Counted from the first letter of the stretch, positions 16,170 through 23,724 are shown. The stretch is 64,000 bases of DNA from DASZUK01 sp035547695 (GCA_035547695.1 DASZUK010000018.1:62001-126000); one strand, 5' to 3'. The notes: generated from the letters alone by a model not told the origin. Numbers and translations are program-made.

Positions 16170-16328
16170 ATGGCCGACAACATAAGAATCAAGGTGGAGC
16201 CGCTGGCTCAACCGAACTTGCGCAAGCTGGCCAGAGCGCTAATCGCTCTGGCTCAGCAGCAGCTTGAAGCTGAGGAAGCGGCCAAGACATCTCCCGATTC
16301 CGAGGGGGTGGACGGAGAGCAGCCATGA
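16170..16328 (+). CDS. 52-residue soluble protein ahead of the coupling ATPase
   Basis: ATG 16170 follows an excellent Shine-Dalgarno sequence (AAAGGAGGTGGAA). The 52-residue product begins MADNIRIKVEPLAQPNLRKL, continues with a helix rich in Ala/Leu/Gln (ARALIALAQQQLEAEEAAK) and ends acidic. Its TGA overlaps the ATG of the ATPase gene (16325), so translation is coupled. The strong ribosome binding site and coupling make this short gene convincing. It may be an accessory subunit of the ATPase. Confidence 0.75.
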   Translation: MADNIRIKVEPLAQPNLRKLARALIALAQQQLEAEEAAKTSPDSEGVDGEQP

Positions 16329-18502
16329 AGCTGCTCTGGCACCAGTTGGAGTTTCCCGACCAACTGGAAGTCGAACAGCTCTTGCAGTTCATACGCTCGC
16401 TGGCAACCCGGGCTCGGCACGGCCTCCTGATGAGCGCCGATCCGGTAGCTGTGGAGATTGAAGCCAGCAACGGCCAACTCCACTGGCGGTTCGGGGTAGC
16501 GCCAAGAGAAGCCGAGCAGGTACTTGGCCACCTCTACGCCTGCTTGCCGAACGTCCGCTGTGAGCCAACGACGAACGACCGCCAACCGTTCACGACAGCG
16601 TGGGAACTGCGCACTAGCAACCCCCGCCGGCCGCTCCGAACCGATGTAGCGACCGAAGTGGTCACCGGCCTGTTGGTGGCGTTGCAAGCTGCCGGTGACC
16701 ACGAGGCGGTGTGCCTGCAATGGCTGATCGGCGGCTGGTTGACACGACCGGTGGTACCCACCACCCGGGTGCAGCCGACCACTGGAGCAGTGCTCACCGG
16801 TTCGGCCGGCCTGATGCTCACCACTGAGCAGGCCGCAGCGCTGAGGGAAAAGCAGCGGGAATCACTGCTGCAAGCCATCGGCCGCATCGGTGTCAGTGCC
16901 GCCACTACAGCTCGCCGTCGCCAGCTGCGGCAGGGAGTGGTTGGAGCGCTCCAACTGCTGCGTACTCCGGGGGTGGGCGTAGAACGCCGGCTGATGCCTT
17001 CGGGGATGGTGGCCAAACGCATGCAGCGCTGCTTCTCGCCAACCATCGCCTGGCCGTGCGTGTTCAGCGCCAGCGAACTCACCGCTGCTCTCGGTTGGCC
17101 GGTCGGTAATCCGCTGCTAGCCGGCGTCAGCTATCCCAGTGGCCGGCAACTGCCGGCCACACCGGCCTCTCTGGTGGCGGCAGGCACTGCCGAAGGCAGA
17201 CGGATAACGGGGCGAGTCAGCTTCCCCGGACAAAGCGGTCTGGTGGGGCAGGCACCCAGAGACTCCCTGATGCACACGTGGGTACTTGGCCCCACCGGTT
17301 CGGGCAAGAGCTGGCTGCTGGCCAGCATGGCGCTCAGCGACATTGCCGCCGGCCGTGGCGTGGTGGTGATCGACGCCAAGGGCGATCTCACCAAAGACAT
17401 TGCCAACCGCATTCCGGCGGAACGCCTCGACGATGTGGTGCTGTTTGAACCCGACGCTGAGCGACCGATCGGTTTCAACCCCTTGGCTGGCAGCACACCG
17501 GAAGCGGCGGTCGACAGCATCGTCCACACCCTGCACGAGATGTACACACAGTTTTGGGGGCCTAGAACCGCCAGCATCTTCACCAACGGCCTGATGACTC
17601 TGGCCACCCACGGCGGCCTGACGCTGGCGGAGCTGCCACCGCTGCTCACCAACCCGACATTTCAGGCCAAGGTGCTCACCAAGGTTGGCCACGACGAACT
17701 CGGTGTTGCTCCCTTCTGGCAGTGGTACGCCGACCTGCGCCCCAGCGAGAAGGCGGCAGCCGTGGGGCCGGTGCTCAACAAGATGGAAGCCTTCACTGGC
17801 CGCAGGCGCATCCGCCGCATCGTTGGGCAGGTTCAAGGGTTCGACCTTGGCAGCGTGCTGCGTGACGGCAAGGTGCTACTGGTCAATCTTGGGCAGGGAG
17901 CCATCGGCAGCGAGAACGCCTACCTGCTGGGTTCGCTGCTGCTCGGCCAGCTCTACGACCACATCCAAGCCCGCAGCCGTATCCGTCCCAGTGAACGCCG
18001 GCCGGTGGCCATCTACCTGGACGAGTTCCAGCAAATTTTGAGGCTTCCCGTGGGTATGGCCGATGCCCTCGCCACCGCCAGAGGTTTGGGTGTCGGCTTC
18101 ACGCTGGCGCATCAGGAGCTTGGCCAACTGTCCTCAACAGTGCGCAGTGCCGTGGCGGCCAACTGCCGCTCCCGCATCTTCTTCCAGCTCGGCCACGATG
18201 ACGCCGTTGTCGCTGCCAAGCTGCTGGGCCACGGCCTGACGGCCAGTGATCTGGAACACCTCAGGGCCTACGAGACTTACCAAGCCTTGGCGCAGGGCGG
18301 TGTCACCAGTCGGCCAGTGAGCGTGGCCACCCTGCCGCTGCCACCAAGTCTGGACAACCTGCCGCCGATTCGCCGTCGCAGCGCTGAGCGCTACGGCCAA
18401 GGCGGAGAAGCCGTAGACGCCGAGCTGCGAGCTCGCCGTCAGGTGGCACTGCCTACACCGAACATGGCAGTCGGCAGTCGCCGGCGGGGAAGCCGGCCAT
18501 GA
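16325..18502 (+). CDS. TraD/VirD4-like DNA-coupling ATPase
   Basis: A 725-residue ATPase of the FtsK/HerA class. Residues 1-280 are a domain I do not recognise. The motor domain follows: Walker A VLGPTGSGKSWLL near 325, DAKGDLTKDIA, Walker B VAIYLDEFQQIL near 560, and a TraG/VirD4-type C-terminal motor portion (GVGFTLAHQELGQLSSTVR, CRSRIFFQLGHDD). Such proteins bring DNA to, or pump it through, the membrane in conjugation. No strong N-terminal membrane helices are visible, so the small membrane proteins encoded upstream may provide the anchor. It is coupled at both ends (ATGA) to tiny genes, within the operon leading to the replication-relaxation protein. No VirB4 or other channel genes lie in the element. 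Confidence 0.8.
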   Translation: MKLLWHQLEFPDQLEVEQLLQFIRSLATRARHGLLMSADPVAVEIEASNGQLHWRFGVAPREAEQVLGHLYACLPNVRCEPTTNDRQPFTTAWELRTSNPRRPLRTDVATEVVTGLLVALQAAGDHEAVCLQWLIGGWLTRPVVPTTRVQPTTGAVLTGSAGLMLTTEQAAALREKQRESLLQAIGRIGVSAATTARRRQLRQGVVGALQLLRTPGVGVERRLMPSGMVAKRMQRCFSPTIAWPCVFSASELTAALGWPVGNPLLAGVSYPSGRQLPATPASLVAAGTAEGRRITGRVSFPGQSGLVGQAPRDSLMHTWVLGPTGSGKSWLLASMALSDIAAGRGVVVIDAKGDLTKDIANRIPAERLDDVVLFEPDAERPIGFNPLAGSTPEAAVDSIVHTLHEMYTQFWGPRTASIFTNGLMTLATHGGLTLAELPPLLTNPTFQAKVLTKVGHDELGVAPFWQWYADLRPSEKAAAVGPVLNKMEAFTGRRRIRRIVGQVQGFDLGSVLRDGKVLLVNLGQGAIGSENAYLLGSLLLGQLYDHIQARSRIRPSERRPVAIYLDEFQQILRLPVGMADALATARGLGVGFTLAHQELGQLSSTVRSAVAANCRSRIFFQLGHDDAVVAAKLLGHGLTASDLEHLRAYETYQALAQGGVTSRPVSVATLPLPPSLDNLPPIRRRSAERYGQGGEAVDAELRARRQVALPTPNMAVGSRRRGSRP

Positions 18503-18621
18503 ACTACTTGCCGTTCGCCCTACCGCTCGGCTCAGGGAGCCGTGGCCAAAAACTGCCTCTCACCAGTGACGGAGCGACCAAACGGCCAACGACTCTTTCT
18601 GTCTTCGGGGGTACCCGATGA
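18499..18621 (+). CDS. 40-residue protein coupled at both ends
   Basis: The frame starts at ATG 18499, overlapping the ATPase stop, and ends at TGA 18619-18621, overlapping the ATG 18618 of the next gene. An exact ATGA junction at both ends is unlikely by chance and indicates a real translated gene or at least a coupling relay. The product (MNYLPFALPLGSGSRGQKLP, then a basic Thr-rich tail) resembles no family known to me. Its main role may be to carry ribosomes to the downstream gene. Confidence 0.55.
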   Translation: MNYLPFALPLGSGSRGQKLPLTSDGATKRPTTLSVFGGTR

Positions 18622-19460
18622 CAGCGCCACGCCGACCACGGAAACTGGCGCAGATTGCCGCTGGGCTATCCCGCCGAGACTGGGCAGTGCTCGATGATCT
18701 GGCCCGAGTACGGATGCTGACTGGTCGGCAGGTGCAACGGCTGCATGTCCATGAAGGTTCAGCACTCACCCAAGCTCGCCGCTGCCGAGCCTTGCTCCAA
18801 CGCCTCCATGACGACGGCTTGGTGCATCGACTGGAACGACGGGTTGGTGGGGTGCGAGCTGGTAGCAGCGGCTTCACCTACGGCCTGACGGCCGCCGGTC
18901 AACGTCTAACCAACAAACAGGGTTGGGCTGGTGGTGAACGGCTACGCCGTCCGTGGGAACCATCGCTCAGCTTCACCGACCACCTGCTGGCTGTCTCGGA
19001 GCTGTACGTCGAGCTGCGGGAGGCGGAACAGCTTGGTCGTTTCGAGCTGCTTGGCTTCGACGCCGAACCGGCTTGTTGGCGTCACTGGACAGACCCCAGC
19101 GGCAGGCACGGGGTACTCAAACCCGATGCCTACGTGGCGGTGGGTGGTGAGGAGCTGGAGACCTTCTCGTTCTTGGAGCTGGATCGCTCCACCGAGAGTC
19201 TGCCGACCATCCGCCGCAAGCTGGACACCTACCTCGCCTACTGGCGCAGTGGCCTTGAGCAGCAACGCCTGTCGCTGTTCCCGAGGGTGGTGTTCATCAC
19301 GCCGGACAGCCGCCGTCAGGCCGCCATCGTCGGTGTGCTTGGCCAGCTTGAACCGACGTTCTGGCCGCTGTTTCAGGTGGTGACCATCAGGCATGGCCTG
19401 ACGGCTCTGGCCGGTGGCGAGGAACTGACGGATAGCACCGCTGAGCAGGGACATTATTAG
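18618..19460 (+). CDS. Replication-relaxation family protein
   Basis: A 280-residue protein matching the replication-relaxation family of actinobacterial and Firmicutes mobile elements. A winged helix at residues 15-110 (LSRRDWAVLDDLARVRMLT, QVQRLH, GLTAAGQRLT) is followed by an alpha/beta domain (FTDHLLAVSELYVELREAE, KPDAYVAVGGEE, SFLELDRSTESLPTIRRKL) with an endonuclease-like D...E.D pattern. In plasmids and ICEs it is linked to initiation of replication or DNA processing. Here it could take the relaxase role, since no classical relaxase is present. It is the last gene of the coupled operon. Confidence 0.75.
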   Translation: MTAPRRPRKLAQIAAGLSRRDWAVLDDLARVRMLTGRQVQRLHVHEGSALTQARRCRALLQRLHDDGLVHRLERRVGGVRAGSSGFTYGLTAAGQRLTNKQGWAGGERLRRPWEPSLSFTDHLLAVSELYVELREAEQLGRFELLGFDAEPACWRHWTDPSGRHGVLKPDAYVAVGGEELETFSFLELDRSTESLPTIRRKLDTYLAYWRSGLEQQRLSLFPRVVFITPDSRRQAAIVGVLGQLEPTFWPLFQVVTIRHGLTALAGGEELTDSTAEQGHY

Positions 19461-19467
19461 AAAATCT

Positions 19468-19486
19468 ATTCGCGAAACTGGCGAAT
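19468..19486. promoter_or_regulatory. Dyad upstream of the integrase gene
   Basis: ATTCGC-N7-GCGAAT lies 37 bp before the integrase ATG, followed by AT-rich TGGTAAATTTAAG, which could supply a -10 region. It is likely an operator, or part of an attachment site, that controls integrase expression. Confidence 0.4.
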
Positions 19487-19522
19487 GAGTGGTAAATTTA
19501 AGTAGAGATTTTGGAGGGGCTT

Positions 19523-21367
19523 ATGAAAACTAAAAGAGCAGCAATATATATACGTGTCAGTACGAATCAACAAGCGCACCGTCATGGCGTAAACGAGGGC
19601 TACTCCCTGTTGGCGCAACGGGATGCTTGCCTCGCAAAGGCGAGAGAGCTAGGCGCAGAAGTCGTCGCTGATGGCGAGTACGTAGACAAAGACACTGCGA
19701 CCAGCATTCTCAAGCGGCCTTCCTTGCAGAAGCTCTTGAACCGAGTAGACGAGAAGCGGGACCTGGACTATCTGATCATTCACAAACTCGACCGACTGGC
19801 CCGAGATGGGTTTGATGATGCTTTCATCACCATGACCTTGGCCAAGGCCGGTGCCTCGTTGGTTTCCTGCGTCGAAGGAATCGACCCGTCACCGGTCGGA
19901 ATGCTGATGCATCGCATACTGGCAGGTGTCAATGAGTACACCTCTCATAACATCTCAAAAGAGTTGCGTGGAAAGACCAAGTACAAGGCTATGAACGGTG
20001 GAACTCCGTTTAAGGCACCACTGGGCTACGTCAACAAGCAAGACCTCAGTGGAGGGAAAGATGTTCGTTGGGTTGAGCCGGACCCTGATCGAGCACCGCT
20101 TATCAGCTGGGCGTTCTATGCGTACGTTACGGGTGAATGGTCGACCATCCGGCTGACGGACGAACTCAGCCGGCGGGGACTCAAGAGCCGCCCCACCAAG
20201 CGGTCATCCGGTGAAGTCTTACAGCGGTCTCATGTCCAGAACATCTTGACGAATCCCTACTACAAGGGCACGGTTCGCTACCAAGGAATCGAGTACGACG
20301 GCACCCACGAGAAGCTGGTTGACCCTGAGACGTGGCAGAAGGTTCAGGACATCTTGGCGGCTCACCGCAACGGCGAGAAACAGCGGGCGCATCCGCACTA
20401 TCTGAAAAGTACCTTGTGGTGCGACCACTGCGGCAGCCGCATCTGCGTTAGTTACTCCAGAGGCAAGCTCGGCACCATCTACCCCTACTTCCATTGCAGC
20501 GGCCGACACGAACGCCGTACCGACTGCAAGCTCAAGGTTCGGCCGATCGCTGTGGTCGAGGAGGAGGTGGAGCACTTCTACGAGCGCCTGCGGCTGAACG
20601 CCAGCGGAGCCAAGAGAGTCAAGGAGGAGCTGGTGGCCGAGCTGACCTCATCCAAGGAGTCGGCCAAGCAGGAACGACAGCGCCAAGCCCGCCGGCAGAG
20701 TCAGGCCAAGGCACAACGCAAGTCATTGCTGGCCGCCTACTACGACACAGCGCTGCCGCTGGACTTGTTCAAGGAGGAGCAAGCCCGCATCACCAAGGAG
20801 TTGGAGGAGAGCACCGCAGCGCTGGAACGAGTGGAAGCTGCCACCAGCGTCGTCGAGGAAACCTTGGAGCAGGCCAGCTACTTGGTGGAGCACTTGGCCG
20901 AGGCTTACCGCTCAGCCAACCCTGTACTACGGAAGCTGATCAACCAAGCGGTGTTCAAGCGAGTCTGGATCAGCGAGAACGGCATCGAGGGAGCCGAGCT
21001 GGCCAGTCCCTTCGCTGAGCTACTGGACGGAGAAATCGTCAGCCGGTGCCAAGGAGCAACCATCAGGCCAACCGCTGCTCAGCGGGACAACCTGAAGGAC
21101 TTTCTGAAGATCGCCCCTGTTGCACAAGAGGCTCATCGGTTGTTCTGGCGAACCCCGGCCGCAGTAGCCCCTGGTCAGAGACCAGGAGGCTTCTGTGTCC
21201 AGAGTTCGAGAGAACTCACTGTGGTGGAGGCGATGGGACTCGAACCCACGACCCCCTGCTTGCAAAGCAGGTGCTCTGGCCAACTGAGCTACGCCCCCGG
21301 AGCGCCGGACCGAGGCCCGGTGCGCCCGGCAGCCCGATCCGGGCGGCTGCCGACCTGCTCATCGTAG
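19523..21367 (+). CDS. Large serine recombinase (integrase)
   Basis: A 614-residue frame from ATG 19523 (GGAGGGG upstream). The resolvase domain contains the catalytic serine in AAIYIRVSTNQQ (Ser13) and the arginine-rich active-site helix (KLDRLARDGFDD). A recombinase domain follows (ISKELRGKTKYKAMNGG, RSHVQNILTNPYYKGTVRYQ), then a zinc ribbon (WCDHCGSRICVSYSR with YFHCSG and DCKLK) and a coiled coil (SSKESAKQERQRQARRQSQ). It should integrate and excise the element at the tRNA-Ala 3' end. From about residue 567 the frame reads through the antisense strand of the tRNA-Ala gene and into host DNA, so the C-terminal ~45 residues are created or altered by integration. Upstream sequence contains a likely operator. 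Confidence 0.9.
   Translation: MKTKRAAIYIRVSTNQQAHRHGVNEGYSLLAQRDACLAKARELGAEVVADGEYVDKDTATSILKRPSLQKLLNRVDEKRDLDYLIIHKLDRLARDGFDDAFITMTLAKAGASLVSCVEGIDPSPVGMLMHRILAGVNEYTSHNISKELRGKTKYKAMNGGTPFKAPLGYVNKQDLSGGKDVRWVEPDPDRAPLISWAFYAYVTGEWSTIRLTDELSRRGLKSRPTKRSSGEVLQRSHVQNILTNPYYKGTVRYQGIEYDGTHEKLVDPETWQKVQDILAAHRNGEKQRAHPHYLKSTLWCDHCGSRICVSYSRGKLGTIYPYFHCSGRHERRTDCKLKVRPIAVVEEEVEHFYERLRLNASGAKRVKEELVAELTSSKESAKQERQRQARRQSQAKAQRKSLLAAYYDTALPLDLFKEEQARITKELEESTAALERVEAATSVVEETLEQASYLVEHLAEAYRSANPVLRKLINQAVFKRVWISENGIEGAELASPFAELLDGEIVSRCQGATIRPTAAQRDNLKDFLKIAPVAQEAHRLFWRTPAAVAPGQRPGGFCVQSSRELTVVEAMGLEPTTPCLQSRCSGQLSYAPGAPDRGPVRPAARSGRLPTCSS
21202..21217. repeat. Hairpin beside the tRNA-Ala 3' end
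   Basis: GAGTTC-GAGA-GAACTC is a perfect 6-bp inverted repeat 4 bp beyond the CCA end of tRNA-Ala, within the integrase frame. It could be an arm of the attachment site or help end the tRNA transcript; it has no U tract. Confidence 0.35.
21225..21298 (-). tRNA. tRNA-Ala (anticodon TGC)
   Basis: On the minus strand the acceptor stem GGGGGCG pairs with CGCCTCC (one G-U). The D arm is AGCTCAGTTGGCCAGAGC, the anticodon loop TTTGCAA sits on a CCTGC/GCAGG stem, and the T arm is GTGGGTTCGAGTCCCAT. CCA is encoded at 21222-21224. The gene is complete although the element is inserted against its 3' end, and the integrase frame crosses it on the opposite strand. Confidence 0.95.
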
Positions 21368-21403
21368 GTCGGTGGCCGGTGGGCCGGGTTCACGGCGGCT
21401 GGC

Positions 21404-21409
21404 TAACCT
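21404..21409 (+). promoter_or_regulatory. Putative -10 element, leaderless DUF4288 gene
   Basis: TAACCT lies 8 nt before the ATG at 21418, the same spacing as before the SARP gene and the small gene at 25177. No Shine-Dalgarno sequence is visible. Confidence 0.45.
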
Positions 21410-21417
21410 GCGCAACC

Positions 21418-21855
21418 ATGGAGGGCGCGACCGACGACACCGTGGAGGCGGCCGGCGGGGCCGTCACCGGCAACCCGGCGGCGGGGCCCGCCGACCCCGG
21501 CGCGGTGCCACCGGCCGAAGCCACGGCGGCCGGGGACGGGGACTCCGGCGGCTGGTACGGGGTGCGGTGCGTGTTCCGGTGGACCCGGCCGTCCACCTAC
21601 GAAGAACGGATCACGCTGTGGGAGGCGGACTCCCTGGACGACGCCATCGCGAAGGCCGAGGCGGAAGCCCGGGTGTACGCTGACCGGCTGAACTCCGAGT
21701 TCCTGGACATCGCCCAGGCCTACTGGATCGGCCCGGACCGGCCCGGGAACGGGTCGGAGGCGTTCTCGTTGATGCGCGACAGCACACTGGACTCCGACGA
21801 CTACCTGGACGCCTTCTACGACACCGGCCGCGAACGGCAGCGGACCAGCGACTGA
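21418..21855 (+). CDS. DUF4288-like protein
   Basis: A 145-residue protein. ATG 21418 is selected because protein-like sequence starts there; the open frame upstream only mirrors the tRNA gene. The first ~40 residues are Ala/Gly/Pro-rich and probably disordered. The core (WYGVRCVFRWTRPSTYEERI, WEADSLDDAIAKAEAEARVY) matches the DUF4288 pattern of a short beta-alpha fold of unknown function. The C-terminus is acidic. It is the first host gene after the element and convergent with the methyltransferase gene. It is likely leaderless. Confidence 0.7.
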   Translation: MEGATDDTVEAAGGAVTGNPAAGPADPGAVPPAEATAAGDGDSGGWYGVRCVFRWTRPSTYEERITLWEADSLDDAIAKAEAEARVYADRLNSEFLDIAQAYWIGPDRPGNGSEAFSLMRDSTLDSDDYLDAFYDTGRERQRTSD

Positions 21856-21901
21856 TCCGGCCCACGGGCCGGCCGGGTCGGCGGCGGCGGATGTGCCGGC
21901 G

Positions 21902-21948
21902 GCGGACGTACGTCCGCGGACCTACCGGCGGCGGACCTACCGGCGGCG
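21902..21948. repeat. 16-bp palindrome and 15-bp tandem repeats between convergent genes
   Basis: GCGGACGTACGTCCGC (21902-21917) is a perfect 16-bp palindrome. It is followed by two copies of GACCTACCGGCGGCG (21919-21933 and 21934-21948). The second copy contains the methyltransferase stop codon (CTA on this strand), so a stop-like triplet is duplicated. Confidence 0.9.
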
Positions 21949-22797
21949 GAGCCACCGCCGGTGGGGTGGGTGCTCCGGCATCTCGATGATGAGACCCACC
22001 GACGTGGTGACGAACTCCCCCAGGGTGGTCCGCAGGTGGGTGTCGCTGAACGGCGGCACGTCCACGTGCCGGTCCGCCGGGGTGTCCCCCTCGGTGAGGT
22101 CCAGGGTGATCCGGTAGCCCTGCCGGCGCAGCCGGTCGGCCAGCCCCCGCAGGTCCCGCCGGCGGAACAGCACGGTGGCCCCGGCCGCCACCGTCCGGTC
22201 GTCGGACGACAGGTTCAGCTCGGTGGTGTGCACCGCCACCCCGCCCGGCGCCAGGCAGGCCAGTTGGTGCTCCACGAACCCCAGCCCGGCCTCCAGGTCG
22301 CCCAGGTGCTCGAAGGCGCAGGACGACCAGGTGAAGTCGAACCCGCGCAGGTCCGGCGGGATGTGGTTCATGTCGACGTGCCGGTACCGGACCTGCCGGG
22401 CGAACTGGTCCGGTGGGCACAGGCCGTGGTCGTTCAACCCGTCCAGGCCGCCGGAGTACTCGTCGCCGGTGTCCGTCCACCCGGCCTCCCGGGCGCGGTC
22501 CGGCTGCAGGTCGGTGGCCACCACCTGGCATCCCGCCGCAGCGAACACCGCCACCAGCGGCTCCCGGCCCACCCCGAACCCCAGGCCCCGCCGGCCGGGC
22601 TGCAGCATCCCGCGCTCCGACAACGCCTGGCAGATGTACAGCCACTCCCACATCTTCCGGTGCAGCATCACCGGCCGCGGGTCCTGCCCGTCCGGGTCCC
22701 ACATCGGCCGAAGCCGGTCCGACCACCGCCGCAACGCCGGCGACTCCAGGCTGGCCAGGGTGCACAGTTGCGACGTCAGCACGGCAGATGTTCCCAC
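21937..22797 (-). CDS. SAM-dependent methyltransferase
   Basis: A class I methyltransferase of about 286 residues. The SAM-binding region is visible as 'RRGLGFGVGREPLVAVFAA' followed by 'CQVVATDLQPDRA', with 'FDFTWSSCAFEHLGDLEAG' as motif IV and 'CLAPGGVAVHTTELNL' after it. GTG 22797 (GGTGGGGGCGGT upstream) is preferred, with GTG 22782 as an alternative; the open frame extends farther but overlaps the divergent lipoprotein gene. The substrate is unknown; the N-terminal part (RKMWEWLYICQALSERGML) resembles enzymes of glycan or small-molecule methylation only loosely. The C-terminus ends within 15-bp repeats. Confidence 0.75.
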   Translation of the reverse strand: MGTSAVLTSQLCTLASLESPALRRWSDRLRPMWDPDGQDPRPVMLHRKMWEWLYICQALSERGMLQPGRRGLGFGVGREPLVAVFAAAGCQVVATDLQPDRAREAGWTDTGDEYSGGLDGLNDHGLCPPDQFARQVRYRHVDMNHIPPDLRGFDFTWSSCAFEHLGDLEAGLGFVEHQLACLAPGGVAVHTTELNLSSDDRTVAAGATVLFRRRDLRGLADRLRRQGYRITLDLTEGDTPADRHVDVPPFSDTHLRTTLGEFVTTSVGLIIEMPEHPPHRRWLRRR

Positions 22798-22919
22798 ACC
22801 GCCCCCACCGATCGTCCCCGGGCCCCACCCACCCGTCCCCATCGACCCGTGCCCCCGTGCGACAATCGGGGGCCCGGCGGCACGGCGGCCAGCGCCGCAC
22901 CGACCGGCCTCCCGACGCC

Positions 22920-23714
22920 ATGGACCACCGACCGCACACGTCACCGCCACCGCCACCGCAAGGGCCACGCCGGCGCCGGTGGACGGCCACCGTGTCCGCG
23001 GTGGCCGCCGGGCTGGGCATGGCACTGACGCTGGCCGCCTGCGGCGGCGGGTCGACGCCGATCGCGGCCTCCAAGCCGCCGAAGGCCGCCCAGGCCCCCC
23101 GGGCCACCGTCCCCACGACCGACCCCGACCCCACCTCCACCTCCGACGCCCCGCCGACCACCACGTCGGCGCCCACCACCACGACGACCCCCGGCACCCA
23201 CGGGCCGCTGACCTCTCCCCCGCTCCCGGCCCCCGGCGTCGGCTTCGTCGCCGGCCAGGTCACCGCCATCGGCGACTCCGTGATGATCGACTACCAGACA
23301 GCCCTCCAACAGGACATCCCCGGCGTCAACGTCCAGGCCACCGTCAGCAAGCAGTGGGGCCAGGGAGAGGACGACGTGCAGCAGATGAAGGCCGCCGGCC
23401 AGCTCGGCGCCGTCGTCATCGTCGGCCTGGGCACCAACGGCCCCATCACCGCCGCCGACTTCGACGCCATGATGGCCGAGCTGTCCGGGGCGTCCCGGGT
23501 GGTGTTCGTCAACGTCCACGTCGACCGCACATGGCAGGACGGCAACAACGCCGTCCTGGCCGCCGGGGTGGCCCGGTACCCCAACACCGTCCTGGCCGAC
23601 TGGAACACCCTGGCCTCCCAGAACACCGGGTGGTTCTACGCCACACAGACCCACCTGCCCATCAACGGGCCCGGCGCCCAGGCCCTGGCCTCCCTGGTGG
23701 CCGGCAAGGCCTGA
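22920..23714 (+). CDS. SGNH-hydrolase-like lipoprotein
   Basis: A 264-residue lipoprotein. A basic Pro-rich leader precedes a membrane helix ending in the lipobox LTLAAC (Cys near residue 41), then a Thr/Pro-rich linker. The domain from ~105 on has the SGNH blocks GDSVM (nucleophile Ser), the Gly block, and 'GLGTNG' (Asn), like the SGNH domain of OatA-type O-acetyltransferases. The final block usually reads DxxH; here it is 'TQTHLPINGPGAQAL', so the His is kept but the Asp position is Thr. Enzymatic activity is therefore uncertain. It acts outside the membrane, perhaps on cell-wall glycans. It is divergent from the methyltransferase and 10 bp ahead of the thioesterase. Confidence 0.75.
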   Translation: MDHRPHTSPPPPPQGPRRRRWTATVSAVAAGLGMALTLAACGGGSTPIAASKPPKAAQAPRATVPTTDPDPTSTSDAPPTTTSAPTTTTTPGTHGPLTSPPLPAPGVGFVAGQVTAIGDSVMIDYQTALQQDIPGVNVQATVSKQWGQGEDDVQQMKAAGQLGAVVIVGLGTNGPITAADFDAMMAELSGASRVVFVNVHVDRTWQDGNNAVLAAGVARYPNTVLADWNTLASQNTGWFYATQTHLPINGPGAQALASLVAGKA

Positions 23715-23724
23715 CCCCGCTGCG

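Larger units (their letters stand above)
9324..21225. mobile_element. Integrated element at tRNA-Ala with serine integrase and coupling ATPase
   Basis: Between the MFS gene and the 3' end of tRNA-Ala(TGC) lies about 11.9 kb with lower GC content than its flanks and a mobile-element gene set: XRE regulator, two exported repeat proteins, a low-GC two-gene operon, many tiny membrane or soluble genes, a TraD/VirD4-like ATPase, a replication-relaxation protein and a large serine recombinase next to the tRNA. The right boundary at the tRNA 3' end is well supported. The left boundary is approximate and could lie anywhere in 9314-9660. No type IV secretion channel genes or VirB4 are present, so it is a mobilisable or minimal conjugative element, or one that moves by an undescribed route. 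Confidence 0.75.

Noticed and set aside
21046..21417. Upstream extension of the DUF4288 gene
   Set aside because: The frame mirrors integrase and tRNA sequence on another frame and lacks protein-like content; the ATG at 21418 has a good -10 spacing.
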